DNA of 64,000 nt, from assembly GCA_965262785.1 (NCBI GenBank), contig OZ253559.1:3038001-3102000 (forward strand). The letters run 5' to 3'. The position numbers and the translations under genes are program-made. This DNA is from G965218495 sp965262785 (lineage in GTDB: Bacteria; Bacteroidota; Rhodothermia; Rhodothermales; Bin80). Below are positions 35,758-45,773 of the stretch, one piece after another (the stretch's first letter is position 1; every line of letters starts with the position of its first letter). The notes under the pieces are model-generated. The model saw only the letters and a program-made list of their open reading frames with translations, searched no databases and had not been told where the DNA came from.

Positions 35758-37034
35758 AAGCTCTCAGAGAAATGCCCGACGCTGTTAAACAGGCACTTAA
35801 GAGCAGAGGCTGGCAAGACACAAGCGTGGTAGACCGAGCGTTGGCCCTTGATTCGGAGCGACGTGCACTGATTACAAAGCACCAGCAGCTCCAAGCCCGC
35901 AACAAGAGAGCTGCCAAGGCTATTGGGACTCTTTTGCGGCAACGTGAATTTGCTGCAGCCAAAGTGCAGACTCTGGCGCAGGCCGGACTGAAGGAGGATG
36001 CCAAGCAAGTTTCCGCGCAAGAGGAAGCCACCCAAAAGGCATTGGGCGAGCTTCTCCTGACCATTCCAAACGTACCCCATGCGTCTGTCCCTGTCGGGCG
36101 CACGGCCGCGGACAACACGCTGGTGCATGAGTGTGGAGCCCGCCCGGAATTTGAATTCGATCCGCATCCTCATTGGGAGCTAGCTGCGCGGCTTGGGATG
36201 GTTGACTTTGCGCGGGGCGCCAAGGTCACCGGAGCAGGCTTCCCATTCTACTATGGGAATGGCGCCAAACTGCAGCGCGCGCTGGTCCAGTTTTTTCTCG
36301 CGGAAGCAGAGTCGGCAGGGTACTTTGAACTTCAGGTACCGCTACTGGTCAACGAAGATAGCGTACTCGGTACGGGGCAACTTCCTGACAAGGAGCGGCA
36401 GATGTACCACCTAAGGGACGACGATCTGTACCTGATTCCTACGGCTGAAGTGCCTCTGACTAATTTCTACCGTGACGAGATTATCCGTGAAGCGGACTTG
36501 CCTTTAAAGGTCTGCGGCCATACGCCGTGCTGGCGCCGCGAAGCGGGCTCCTACGGCAAAGACGTGCGCGGATTGAACCGCCTCCACCAGTTCGATAAGG
36601 TCGAAATCGTACAGATCGTTCACCCGGAGCGCAGCTACGAGGTACTCGAAGAGATGGTACTGCATGCAGAACGACTACTGGAGAAGCTGGACTTACCGTA
36701 CCGCAGATTGCTCATGTGCACTGGCGACATGGGATTCAATCAGACCAAACAATACGACTTAGAGGTTTGGAGCGCAGGGCAAAAGCGGTGGCTGGAGGTG
36801 TCGTCGGTGTCCAACTTTGGAACGTATCAATCACAGCGACTGAAGCTACGCTATCGGTCACCAGGCGAAGGCAAGCCGCGCCTGGCACATACCCTGAATG
36901 GCAGCGCGCTGGCGCTTCCTCGGATCGTGGCAGCCATCCTTGAAAACAACCAGCGGGCCGACGGATCCGTTAAGGTTCCACCGTCCATCAGTCGTCATGC
37001 CGCTATGGGCGACTCATGGGAAATCTGCCCGTAG
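35745..37034 (+). CDS. serS: seryl-tRNA synthetase
   Basis: Class II aminoacyl-tRNA synthetase, 429 residues. The N-terminal antiparallel coiled coil (about 30-100: ERRALITKHQQLQARNKRAA) binds the long arm of tRNA-Ser. TAEVPLTN is the serine pocket, motif 2 is HTPCWRREAGSYGKDVRGL, and motif 3 is LNGSALALPRIVAAILEN. ATG 35745 lies within the last codons of the RmlD-like gene. No tRNA or regulatory leader is seen. The downstream receptor frame starts within its last 19 bases. Confidence 0.97.
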   Translation: MLELKALREMPDAVKQALKSRGWQDTSVVDRALALDSERRALITKHQQLQARNKRAAKAIGTLLRQREFAAAKVQTLAQAGLKEDAKQVSAQEEATQKALGELLLTIPNVPHASVPVGRTAADNTLVHECGARPEFEFDPHPHWELAARLGMVDFARGAKVTGAGFPFYYGNGAKLQRALVQFFLAEAESAGYFELQVPLLVNEDSVLGTGQLPDKERQMYHLRDDDLYLIPTAEVPLTNFYRDEIIREADLPLKVCGHTPCWRREAGSYGKDVRGLNRLHQFDKVEIVQIVHPERSYEVLEEMVLHAERLLEKLDLPYRRLLMCTGDMGFNQTKQYDLEVWSAGQKRWLEVSSVSNFGTYQSQRLKLRYRSPGEGKPRLAHTLNGSALALPRIVAAILENNQRADGSVKVPPSISRHAAMGDSWEICP

Positions 37035-39406
37035 GCCCAAGGGCCGTGCAGCGTACGCTACTCCAGGAACAGTCCGGTACACGCACTGTAGCATCCTCGT
37101 TACCAACAACACCTGCCATCCCTTCTTTGCGCATCTTGGGGCGGTACCTTTGTCTGGCTTGCACAATTCTTGCCGTCGGCAGCCAGACCGCGTTTGCACA
37201 GGACGATGTCTCACTTAGTGGCTTTGTGACGGACACCGAGACCGGCGAGTCACTCATAGCGGCGAACATCTTTATAGAAGACCTGCTGCGCGGCGCCTCA
37301 ACCAACACCTCCGGGTACTACGCCATCACGAATTTGCCGGCACGGCAGTTTCGGGTGCGATGCACGTATGTCGGGTACCAGACGATTCACCGCGTGCTCA
37401 CCCTTAATTCGGGACAGCAGCTTCGACTCGACCTCGAGCTCGTGCCCATTTCATCCTCCTTCGGCGAAATTGTGGTGACGGCGGAACAAGAACTGGAGGA
37501 CGAGGCACGCAACCTCGGCGTCGCGGCACTGAACGTTGAAACAATCAGGTTGCTGCCCGCGGTCTTCGAGCCGGACGTGTTCCGCTCGTTGCAACTGCTC
37601 CCGGGAGTCAAAGCGGCATCCGACTACTCCAGCGGCCTGTACGTACGTGGTGGTAATCCTGGCCAGACCAACATCCTCCTGGATCGTACCAAGATCTACA
37701 ACCCCAGCCACTTCTTCGGGGTCTTTTCCACATTCAATCCGGACGCCATCAAGGACGTCAGGCTGTACAAGGGAGGCTTCCCTGCCAGCTACGGTGGAAG
37801 CCTCGGATCCGTTCTGGATATCACGAACAAGGATGGCAACCGGCGTGAGCGGCACGGAGCATTCAGCCTGGGGCTTTTAGCCTCTCGCGGCATCATTGAA
37901 GGGCCCCATCCCAAGGGCTCCTATATGTTCGCAGCGCGACGATCCACCCTTGAGCCGCTGCTTGCGGCATTCAAAGACACACAGGGCATCCCCGAAAACT
38001 TCTACTTTTACGACCTGAACGCAAAGGTCAACTTTGACCTTACGCCAGACGATAAACTGTCCATCTCCGGCTATCGTGGAGCGGACAAGCTGGAGCTCGA
38101 AGTGGTAGACGATGCCCTACTTGACCTCAGGTACGGCAACGGAACCATAACCGGTAACTGGACGCACCTTTTTTCCGAAAAGCTTCTTTCCAACCTTACC
38201 GTCACAAGTTCGGCGTACTTCTCGACGCCGAAGGCATTCTTTGGTGGCACGGAGATAAGCCAGGAGAACCGAATCTACGACACGTCGATTCGCAGTGACC
38301 TCCAGTACTACTCCGGCACAAGGCACGACCTGGAGCTTGGCTTCTGGGCCGGCCAGTTCATTGCGCCGCTGCGCACGTTTTTTGACAACAACCAGGCATT
38401 CTCATGGCGCCGCAAGGTCCGGTACGCATCTGCCTATGTCCAGGACACCTTCAGGCCCTCGCATGACTGGATGCTCAAGGCCGGAATTCGTGGCAGCTTC
38501 GTGGAGGACGGCAGCCATTACCGAGTCGAGCCGCGCCTCTCTGTCGAATACCACCCTTGGGAGCGCATACGCCTTCAGGCCGCTGCGGGTCGGTACTACC
38601 AGTACCTTACCCTGGTGACCAATGAGACTTTTTCCGGATTCGATTTCTGGCTTACCAGCGCAGAAGGTGTCCAGCCTGCGTATGGAGACCAGTTTATCCT
38701 AGGTGCAAAAGTCACGCTCGCCGCCGGCCTGACCCTGGACACCGAGGTGTACCATCGTACCATGCGTGACCTCTTCGAGCCGGATCCATTTCTGAGTGAC
38801 GCAGCAGGCTTCGATTACGCGGACCTGTTCCTGATCGGAAAGGGTTGGGCCTCGGGCTTCGAAGTGCTGCTGCAACGCACCCGTGGGCGATTCTTCGGCT
38901 TTGTGGCCTATACTCTTGGGCAGACGGAGCGTACGTTTCCGACCATTAACACGAACAGCCTTGGTGTTTCCCTGGGGTACCCGCCCAAGTATGACCGGCG
39001 GCATGATCTTAAGACGGTGGTGAGCTACGATTTGGGCCGACAGTGGATATTCAGCACGGTATTTACGTATGCCACCGGCCAGGCGTTTACGGAACCGGTA
39101 GCACGCTATCATCTCTACCTAACGGAATTGTCGCTCGGGCAAGTAGAAACGGTCGTGCTCCTGGCGCCAAGCCTTAACGCGGCACGCCTGCCCGCCTATC
39201 ACCGGCTGGATGCCGGCATCAAGAAAGGCGGGCGGTTTTTTGGCTTTGCGGATTATGTGTTGCAGGTTCAGGTCATCAACGCCTACAAGCGGCGCAACAT
39301 TTGGTTTATCGTTTATGACCTTGAAGAGGACGGCGAGATTGATCAGACAGAAGTGCCGCAGATTCCGATCCCGTTGCCGAATCTTTCTTTCTCCCTGACC
39401 TTCTGA
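37016..39406 (+). CDS. TonB-dependent outer-membrane receptor with carboxypeptidase-regulatory N-domain
   Basis: 796 residues from ATG 37016; a TTG at 37127 just before the signal sequence is a plausible alternative that avoids serS overlap. Signal peptide LCLACTILAVGSQTAFAQ. A CarboxypepD_reg-like beta-sandwich follows (VSLSGFVTDTETGESLIAAN; GYYAITNLPARQFRV), then a plug domain (LPAVFEPDVFRSLQLLPGV; LYVRGGNPGQTNILLD) and a 22-strand barrel ending PIPLPNLSFSLTF with terminal Phe. It is probably energised by TonB to import a large substrate; the substrate is unknown. The DUF4249 lipoprotein gene follows after seven bases. Confidence 0.92.
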   Translation: MGNLPVGPRAVQRTLLQEQSGTRTVASSLPTTPAIPSLRILGRYLCLACTILAVGSQTAFAQDDVSLSGFVTDTETGESLIAANIFIEDLLRGASTNTSGYYAITNLPARQFRVRCTYVGYQTIHRVLTLNSGQQLRLDLELVPISSSFGEIVVTAEQELEDEARNLGVAALNVETIRLLPAVFEPDVFRSLQLLPGVKAASDYSSGLYVRGGNPGQTNILLDRTKIYNPSHFFGVFSTFNPDAIKDVRLYKGGFPASYGGSLGSVLDITNKDGNRRERHGAFSLGLLASRGIIEGPHPKGSYMFAARRSTLEPLLAAFKDTQGIPENFYFYDLNAKVNFDLTPDDKLSISGYRGADKLELEVVDDALLDLRYGNGTITGNWTHLFSEKLLSNLTVTSSAYFSTPKAFFGGTEISQENRIYDTSIRSDLQYYSGTRHDLELGFWAGQFIAPLRTFFDNNQAFSWRRKVRYASAYVQDTFRPSHDWMLKAGIRGSFVEDGSHYRVEPRLSVEYHPWERIRLQAAAGRYYQYLTLVTNETFSGFDFWLTSAEGVQPAYGDQFILGAKVTLAAGLTLDTEVYHRTMRDLFEPDPFLSDAAGFDYADLFLIGKGWASGFEVLLQRTRGRFFGFVAYTLGQTERTFPTINTNSLGVSLGYPPKYDRRHDLKTVVSYDLGRQWIFSTVFTYATGQAFTEPVARYHLYLTELSLGQVETVVLLAPSLNAARLPAYHRLDAGIKKGGRFFGFADYVLQVQVINAYKRRNIWFIVYDLEEDGEIDQTEVPQIPIPLPNLSFSLTF

Positions 39407-39413
39407 CGGTACT

Positions 39414-40310
39414 TTGCGCACGGTCCGCTTCTTCGCGCCTATCCTGTTTGCCCTTGTAGCAACAGGTTGCGATTCGGCCAGCAACCAGCAGCTGGATACG
39501 GTCTTCGTCGTGGAGTCCATTTTGGTGGCGGGGCAGCCTTTGCCTCCGTTGCTCTTAAGCAGGGTTGGCGACATCGACGAGCAGTATCTGTTCGAGGCGC
39601 ACGCCGAGCCTGGTGCCCAAGTCACGGTAATTGTGACGGGAGCAGTTGCCAACGAAACCGTGCGCTATCAAGAGCTCATAGATGTGCCAGGCGTGTACAT
39701 TCCAAGGAACTACGATTACCCTGTACTGCCGCTCCACCAGTACGACCTGACGATCCAGCCAGCGACCTCTACGCAGACCATCACCGCTTCGACAGTGGTA
39801 CCCGACACCTTCAGCATTGCGAGTGTTTCGCAGACTAAGGTAGTCTATCAGAGCAGCAATCAGCTCCGTTTCCGCATAACACCTAGCCACTACCCTGGGC
39901 GAGACCAGAGCTACTTCATCTTTGTTACGGAGGCCATAGACGCATTTGAGTCAAACCTCGTGCCGTTTGCCAAGGAGCGGTTCAATGGCGGAGAGGGCGA
40001 ATCGCTGGAGGAGTTGCGTGTCAACCCATCACCCATCATCAACGAAGACAACTACGAAGTCAATGATGATGGCACGCTGAACCTGCGCTACCCGTGGGTT
40101 GGCATCAACTTCTTTGGGCCCAACATCGTCCATGTGAATGTGCTGGATGACAACCTATACAACTTTGAGCGCTCCCGCGCCGTCCAGGAGGGCGGCTCCA
40201 CGTTTGCTCCCGGCGAGATTCCCAATCCTCTGCCGCACGTCAATGGCGCCCATGGCCTATTTGGCAGCCAGGCGCGTGTTTCGGCTCGGTTTGAGGTGTT
40301 AAGGCGCTAG
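39414..40310 (+). CDS. DUF4249 lipoprotein
   Basis: 298 residues from TTG 39414. The lipobox LVATGC (Cys near residue 19) predicts outer-membrane lipoprotein anchoring. The DUF4249 domain begins VFVVESILVAGQPLPPLLLSRV, with beta-sandwich segments (AQVTVIVTGAV; YDLTIQPAT). DUF4249 proteins regularly accompany TonB receptors with a CarboxypepD_reg domain and may act as surface partners, much as SusD does for SusC; no substrate is established. It is the last gene of the plus-strand run starting at the TPR gene. Confidence 0.87.
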   Translation: MRTVRFFAPILFALVATGCDSASNQQLDTVFVVESILVAGQPLPPLLLSRVGDIDEQYLFEAHAEPGAQVTVIVTGAVANETVRYQELIDVPGVYIPRNYDYPVLPLHQYDLTIQPATSTQTITASTVVPDTFSIASVSQTKVVYQSSNQLRFRITPSHYPGRDQSYFIFVTEAIDAFESNLVPFAKERFNGGEGESLEELRVNPSPIINEDNYEVNDDGTLNLRYPWVGINFFGPNIVHVNVLDDNLYNFERSRAVQEGGSTFAPGEIPNPLPHVNGAHGLFGSQARVSARFEVLRR

Positions 40311-40482
40311 CCTGCCTTCCGCAGGCGTCCAGACGCACGGAAGTACATGCCCGTTGAGCTCCGGCAGTGACGCAACACGTGTGGCGTCCGAATTTCCGGC
40401 TGCACATGCACGCTTGCCGACTCGCAGACAGAAAAGGACCACCTGCCTGCCAAGGCTAGCCTCAATTACCGCGGCAATTTAG

Positions 40483-40505
40483 CCCTGTGACAATCAGGGT
40501 CTTTT
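40483..40505 (+). terminator. possible rho-independent terminator after the receptor operon
   Basis: CCCTG (40483-40487) pairs with CAGGG (40495-40499) over a 7-nt loop, followed by TCTTTT. The stem is only 5 bp and the site overlaps the stop codon of the convergent transposase, so this is tentative. Confidence 0.35.
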
Positions 40506-42221
40506 CGATAGCTGTACGCGGAGCGTCTTGTTGCCGAGCCAGGGGATGCGCTCGCGTAATTCGGGGTATCCCGCAGAGACCAAGTAGTGGGCTCTGGCTC
40601 GTGCGCGCAGCTGGACGAGGATCTCGTCTTCGGTGATGGTGACCTTGCCACTATGGCGCACCAGGTCGCGATAAATCGTGCGCGATTCCGCTTTTTCATA
40701 GCCTGCGCCTGCGCGTGCGCCAAGGAGTCGGTAGAGCACGCTGGCCATGACCGTCAGCTGCACGTCCACATTGATCCGCATGGGTACCGCGGAGCTCAAT
40801 GCATCCATGTGGAAGAAGTCGATGGCATCACTGATGACGTTTTCGATGATCATGCGCCGGGCGTAGCGGTCAACCAGCTGTGCGGGCGACCGCTTCATCT
40901 GGTTGGTGATCAGAATGGTAGGCTTGTCGTGCCCCAGACCCTTGACGATGATCTGCCGTAGGGGATAGGGGTATCCCCGCAGCTTTACGACCTCGTCGGC
41001 AATGCGTGGCGTGCGGTAAGCGCGGCCAATGTTTTTGAGGCGAATCTGCCTCCAGGCCGACTGGTCGAGTGCGTTAATGTGCTCGATCAGCGCGGCATGC
41101 CGGCGCCGTAGCGTGATGAATTCAATGTTCAAGGCGGTGAGCTTGGCCAGATTGGCGTACACGGTGAACCGGCTGTCGAAGACCAGCTCTCCCGGAACCT
41201 GCCCGGTGCGGGCTCTCCAGTAGTCGACAAAGCGCATAATGGCGTCATTTTGCGTTTCCTTGCGAATCGTAGCGTCGGCATAGCAAAAGACGCGGGCCTC
41301 GGCATCGCGTGCCAGCATGGTGAGCACACCGCGTTGGCGGCGGCTACGCTTGGAGACGTAGTGCTTCTGCAAGAGCGCCTGGTCGCCGTGGTAGGGAATG
41401 GTGTGGAAGTCCAGGTCGATGGACCGCCCGGGGCCAAGGGCATCGGCCAGCTTTGCTGCAGCATGGTACCACTGGTGCATCAGGGGTCCCGCAAAGGTCG
41501 GATCCACCTGGATGGAGTATTCCGTCAACGTGGTGCGCTTGGGAATGGCGTTCAGACCGGCAAAGAGGGCCAGGCCCTCATCGAGGGTTTCGGCCATGAC
41601 TTGGGAAGGCCGACCGATGCCGGACAGCTTGAGTGCCAACAGGGAGCGCACCGCACAACCGGCCGGTATCATGCGTGTGCCGGGCATGCCTGCGGCGGTC
41701 AGCATCGGATCAAGCTGCATACGAGCCAGATCGAAGGCGAACAGAAAAAGGCCGGCAAAGTCGGTGTGAAAGGTGCGCGAGGCGAGGTCCAGCTTTCGCC
41801 TGTCGGCTATGGTGGTCACCGGAGATCGCTGATGCGGCGGGCGGCGGGGCAGGCGCTGGATGCCTTCTCTGGTGAAGACGTTCTGGATGTAGCCCAGGCT
41901 GGCCGACATGCCTTCCTGGCGCAAAAGCTGCTGGATCTGGTAGATGGAGGCGTTGTGCTCTTTGCGGAGGGCGACGATGCGGGCAGCTCGGCGATCAGGG
42001 GGTTTGGCTGCGGGAGTCGAAGCGGCGGGTCGGGGCCAGAAGAAGTCGGCAGCGGGCTGTTTTCTGAATCGTCGCAGGAGGTTGCGGAAGGAACCCGGAG
42101 TATAGTTGCCTCGCTTGGCGGCTTCATCTATGGAGCATCCTTCATGGAGGTAGGCTCTGATGGCTTCGTACCGCCTCATGGGCAGGCCGTCGGGTTGGGC
42201 AAAGAAGTTGGACAGGCGCAT
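40494..42221 (-). CDS. large DDE transposase with N-terminal helix-turn-helix
   Basis: 575 residues. N-terminal helix-turn-helix (RYEAIRAYLHEGCSIDEAAKRGNYTPGSFRNLL), then a linker and a DDE-type core with candidate acids in IDLDFHTIPYHGD, LVFDSRFTVYANLAKL and RRMIIENVISDAIDFF, which resemble IS4/IS1634-like spacing with a long insertion. The family is not certain; it is longer than most IS4-group enzymes. Intact. I could not define its terminal repeats. Confidence 0.75.
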   Translation of the reverse strand: MRLSNFFAQPDGLPMRRYEAIRAYLHEGCSIDEAAKRGNYTPGSFRNLLRRFRKQPAADFFWPRPAASTPAAKPPDRRAARIVALRKEHNASIYQIQQLLRQEGMSASLGYIQNVFTREGIQRLPRRPPHQRSPVTTIADRRKLDLASRTFHTDFAGLFLFAFDLARMQLDPMLTAAGMPGTRMIPAGCAVRSLLALKLSGIGRPSQVMAETLDEGLALFAGLNAIPKRTTLTEYSIQVDPTFAGPLMHQWYHAAAKLADALGPGRSIDLDFHTIPYHGDQALLQKHYVSKRSRRQRGVLTMLARDAEARVFCYADATIRKETQNDAIMRFVDYWRARTGQVPGELVFDSRFTVYANLAKLTALNIEFITLRRRHAALIEHINALDQSAWRQIRLKNIGRAYRTPRIADEVVKLRGYPYPLRQIIVKGLGHDKPTILITNQMKRSPAQLVDRYARRMIIENVISDAIDFFHMDALSSAVPMRINVDVQLTVMASVLYRLLGARAGAGYEKAESRTIYRDLVRHSGKVTITEDEILVQLRARARAHYLVSAGYPELRERIPWLGNKTLRVQLSKRP

Positions 42222-42727
42222 AATCGTAAGGTATGAAGTATGAAGTCATTACCAATATAGTAACAGCATACTAAAAAATCAAGACCAGATACTTGTAAGC
42301 GGCATATTATTCCGGTTTAAGGGCGGAACTGGGGAATATTAGACGCACATAGTGCTGTAACAGGGTCGCAAGACGACAATCTCGCTGAGAGTGGCAGTGT
42401 GGTAGCGTATCAGAAATATACTGCTATATCAGTGGTTATCTATTCATACGTTCACAAGCACTATGTATACAAGACGGCATTAGGCCGGTAATAGAAGTCA
42501 AAATCACGCAAAAGGCCTGCGAAAAGTGCACCTACTAAACGCTCCGCGGAAATTCAGGCTAGATTGGCCACTAGGCTACTTTAGTCTTGGGAATTGCCCT
42601 TGCCCACAGGCGCTCGGGTTACTAAAGGACTTGGCGCAATCAGCCAGGCGGCTTACGTTGCCATCGCAAGGGGAATCCGATGCCAACTAGAATCGACAAC
42701 GCACGGCTCCCTGCCTCGCTTGCATAT
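42222..42727. other. AT-rich gene-free stretch left of the IS21 element
   Basis: About 500 bp clearly richer in A+T than its surroundings, with no gene. At 42511-42541 it contains a stretch similar to the sequence that flanks the outer group II intron at 54309-54330 and 60015-60021. Confidence 0.45.
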
Positions 42728-42793
42728 TCTGATTGAAAGTGCCACCCCAGTCTGATTGAAGGTGCCACCCTAATCTGATTGAAAGTGCCACCC
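42728..42793 (+). repeat. IS21 left-end tandem repeats (3 copies, 23-bp spacing)
   Basis: Copies start at 42728, 42751 and 42774. Each reads TCTGATTGAA(A/G)GTGCCACC and ends with C-rich sequence. They are the IstA binding sites expected at an IS21 end; this is a short set tied to the IS end and is not a CRISPR. Confidence 0.85.
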
Positions 42794-42911
42794 CTGGCGG
42801 CCGGATTTTGCCGGGGTGTGTTCTATCGAATCAGGGCGTCTTGTGGGGCGCTGGAGCTTTGCCAAGCCTGAGGGCTTTCGTTGTGCTTTTCCACCAAACG
42901 AGCGCACAACG

Positions 42912-43673
42912 ATGCCCCAAGCACGAACCTCCATGCGACAAATCCGAGACGTACTTCGCTACTATCACCGGGAAGGCTACAGCAAGCGCCTGATCGGAGA
43001 CTCGTTGCATCTTGCCCGAGCCACGGTGCGCAAATACCTCTGCCGTGCAGAGGTGTTGGGACTGCGTTGGCCGCTGCCGGACGGGCTCACCGACGATGTG
43101 TTGGAAGCGATGTTCTTTCCGGAGTCCCGGTCCGCGGCCAAGGCCCGGTACCAGCCGGACTGGGAGGCGGTTAACAAGCAAATGTCCAGGAAGCATGTCA
43201 CTTTACGAATGGTGTGGGAGTCGTACCATGCCGCCTTCCCGGACGGCTACAGCTACAGCCACTTCTGCGCACTCTACAAGACGTGGAGCGCGTCTCAGGA
43301 GGTGGTCATGCGCCTGGAGCACAAGGCGGGCGACAAGCTGTTTGTGGACTTTGCCGGCACCACCGTAAACCTCATTCATCCGGTCACGGGCAAGGCTACC
43401 AAGGCCCAGATCTTCGTAGCCACGCTGGGCTGCTCCAACTTCACGTATGCGGAAGCCGTCCCGGATCAATCGCTGTGCAGCTGGATCACGGCGCACGCGC
43501 GCGCCTTATCGTACTTCGGCGCTGTGCCGAAGGCGATCGTCTGTGACAATTTGAAGGCTGCCGTCAAGAAGGCGCACCGCTACGATCCAGAGCTCAATCC
43601 AACCTACCAGGACTTCGCTACCTACTACGACACCAGCATTTTGCCCGCCCGCGTTCGAAAACCTCGGGACAAG
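42912..43673 (+). pseudogene. istA: IS21 transposase IstA, N-terminal part
   Basis: 254 codons from ATG 42912 (the frame opens at 42816). N-terminal helix-turn-helix (IRDVLRYYHREGYSKRLIGD; ARATVRKYL) then the start of the retroviral-type integrase core: LFVDFAGTTVNL with the first Asp and IVCDNLKAAVKKAHRYDPEL with the second. It is broken at codon AAG 43671-43673 by the serine-recombinase element and runs 27 bases into it before TAG. With 46976-47779 it would make a complete 521-residue IstA in frame. Confidence 0.9.
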
Positions 43674-43703
43674 TCTTTGGAGTCTGGATGCGATCTGTAG
43701 GAT

Positions 43704-45773
43704 TCATGATGAGGCCGCGGGTGTGGTTTGTGTTTTGGGGCTGATTCTGTACATTGCGAAGGCGCGCTTTCTGGCAGGAATCTGGTGGAGGTCAATGCCT
43801 CTGCCCTCCCGGGCTCGCAGTGCTACCGTGGCAGCGTGTATGGCGAGCTCGGCGGCGAGTTCTGTGGCGGTTTTGTACCCCTGTGCGCGCATCTTTTCGC
43901 GTTGCCGCTCGATTCCTCCCGGCAGGTTATTCCGTACGCGAATGTTGCGAATGCGTTTTGCGTTGAACCGTCCTCCCAGGCTGTCGCGGTGCCCGCGCAG
44001 GTCCAGCTCCTGGGCGGCTCGGGTATCATCGTAGCCTGCTTCAAGTAGTGCGTCCAGTTCGGCCAGGGCCTGCTTCGAGGCATCGCGACGGATGACCATT
44101 ACGCGGGGTCGGGGCAACTCTACCGGAGGTAGCTCGTGGGTGCGTCCGCCACGCAAACGCAATCCGACTGCCACCTGGTATCCCCTTCGGGTCACGGTGA
44201 TGTCCTCGATGAGCAGTCCCAAGAGACGCTTCCGGTCCTCGTTGGTGGTACCGGCCGCTTCCCACACCCTGCCAAAGTCGCTGGCCAGCGCAAGGATGCG
44301 CTGGTCCAACTCGGCATCGGGCATGCTCATTTGGGCTTTTACATACCGTTCTCGTTCTCTGACGGCTTCACCATGGGCTTTCAGGCGGGCTTCCCATTCG
44401 GCCTCCAGCGTCGCGGACACGAGGCGGTTCGACGGGTCCACTTCCATGTACCTGCGACGGGCCAGATCCACCTGGTGCCGCAAGCCTTCGATATGGTTGA
44501 TTCTCTGGCGGTCTGCCGTGGCAAAGTCGCTTCGCAGCTGCTCGCGCACCATCAGGGAAAGCGCCAGGTTCTCCCGGTTAACCGCGGCGACAACAAAGCC
44601 GCATACCGCCGCATCCAGCACGTCCCCGCGCATGCTTTGGCATGTACGCGTGCCGCGGCGAACGATGTTCTCTTTGCACAGATAGTACCAGTTGGTATCC
44701 CTGCAGCCGGAATAGTTGTAGTTCACGCGCATCCTGTGACCACACAGGCCGCAAATGATCCGGGATTGAAGCAAGGCCGCCCCCTTGCGTGGCGACGGCA
44801 TACGCTCGGCCCCTCGAAGGAAGCTCGCCGCGTTCATGCGAAGGGTCTCCTGGTTGTGCAGATATTCCTCCCAGTCAATGTACCGCACATGGGCATCAGG
44901 GATACACACCAGCCACTGGTCCATGGGCACGCGGGTATGCTGCACGGACCCGTCCGGGCGTGTGCGCGTGCTCGTACGGCCGTAGGCGTAGCAGCCGGCA
45001 TAGCGGGGATTATGGAGGATGCGCTGAATCTGGTTTTGATTGGGCACGCCCCAGTGCACTTCACCGCTACCCGTGCGGGGCCGCGAAGGCAGGCGAATCG
45101 CTTGTCGCCGGAACCACTTGGTGGCCTGCATGGCTGATCCCAGTCGCCGGAAGGTCTTGAATACCAAGGCAATCGCTTCGGTGATGGATTGATCCGGATC
45201 CAATACGATCTTGTCTGCATCGGTGTATGCCAACCCGATGGGCAAGGGCAGCTTGAGCTCTCCGCGCAGCGCCTTGGAGCGCTGGCCCCCGACCATGCGT
45301 TCGCGTATGCCGCGCAGTTCGTACTCCGAGAGCTGCCCCTTGAGCCCGAGCAGCATCCAATCGTTGATGTCACTTACGTCGTAGATGCCATGTTCGTCCA
45401 GGATGAGGGTCTTCGCCACGGCTGCGATCCGAAGCAATTGATGCCATTCGGCACTGTCCCGGCACAGGCGTGATACTTCGAGGCTAAGCACCATGCCTAC
45501 TTCTCCGGCGCCGACACGCGCACGCAGATCCTGGAATCCCGTACGCTGGGCACTGGTGGCGCCGGACTTGCCCTGATCCTCGTCTATGATGTCAATCCGG
45601 TCCTCGGGCCAGCCCAAGGCAATGGCGCGCCTGCGCAGATCATACTGGCGGAATTGACTTTCCTTGTTGGTCTGCACCTGATGAAGCGAGGACTGGCGGA
45701 TATACAGGCAGGCCCGGCGGTTGAGATGGTCGGCGGTGATCTTATGGGATGAGGGTCTGGGCATAGGCAACAC
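43704..45773 (-). CDS. large serine recombinase (element 1)
   Basis: 689 residues. The N-terminal resolvase-type catalytic domain has the nucleophile in CLYIRQSSLHQ (Ser about 28-29), LSLEVSRLCRD and the ELRGIRERM helix. The Recombinase domain (LRGELKLPLPIGLAY to LHNPRYAGCYAYG) and a zinc ribbon (CGLCGHRM, with later Cys near YLCKEN and TCQS) follow, then a coiled coil (HQVDLARRRYMEV to EWEARLKAHGEAVRERER) and a long C-terminal extension with two helix-turn-helix-like repeats. It presumably integrates and excises the element at the AAG core. Fully contained in the element. Confidence 0.93.
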   Translation of the reverse strand: MLPMPRPSSHKITADHLNRRACLYIRQSSLHQVQTNKESQFRQYDLRRRAIALGWPEDRIDIIDEDQGKSGATSAQRTGFQDLRARVGAGEVGMVLSLEVSRLCRDSAEWHQLLRIAAVAKTLILDEHGIYDVSDINDWMLLGLKGQLSEYELRGIRERMVGGQRSKALRGELKLPLPIGLAYTDADKIVLDPDQSITEAIALVFKTFRRLGSAMQATKWFRRQAIRLPSRPRTGSGEVHWGVPNQNQIQRILHNPRYAGCYAYGRTSTRTRPDGSVQHTRVPMDQWLVCIPDAHVRYIDWEEYLHNQETLRMNAASFLRGAERMPSPRKGAALLQSRIICGLCGHRMRVNYNYSGCRDTNWYYLCKENIVRRGTRTCQSMRGDVLDAAVCGFVVAAVNRENLALSLMVREQLRSDFATADRQRINHIEGLRHQVDLARRRYMEVDPSNRLVSATLEAEWEARLKAHGEAVRERERYVKAQMSMPDAELDQRILALASDFGRVWEAAGTTNEDRKRLLGLLIEDITVTRRGYQVAVGLRLRGGRTHELPPVELPRPRVMVIRRDASKQALAELDALLEAGYDDTRAAQELDLRGHRDSLGGRFNAKRIRNIRVRNNLPGGIERQREKMRAQGYKTATELAAELAIHAATVALRAREGRGIDLHQIPARKRAFAMYRISPKTQTTPAASS

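Noticed and set aside
41250..42236. 328-codon frame antisense to the large transposase at 40494-42221
   Set aside because: Lies wholly over a well-supported DDE transposase; glycine/glutamine-rich composition is typical of antisense shadows in GC-rich genes.
42728..42793. short repeat array that could suggest CRISPR
   Set aside because: Only three units with 3-base spacers, located at an IS21 end and mirrored at the other end; they are transposase binding repeats.
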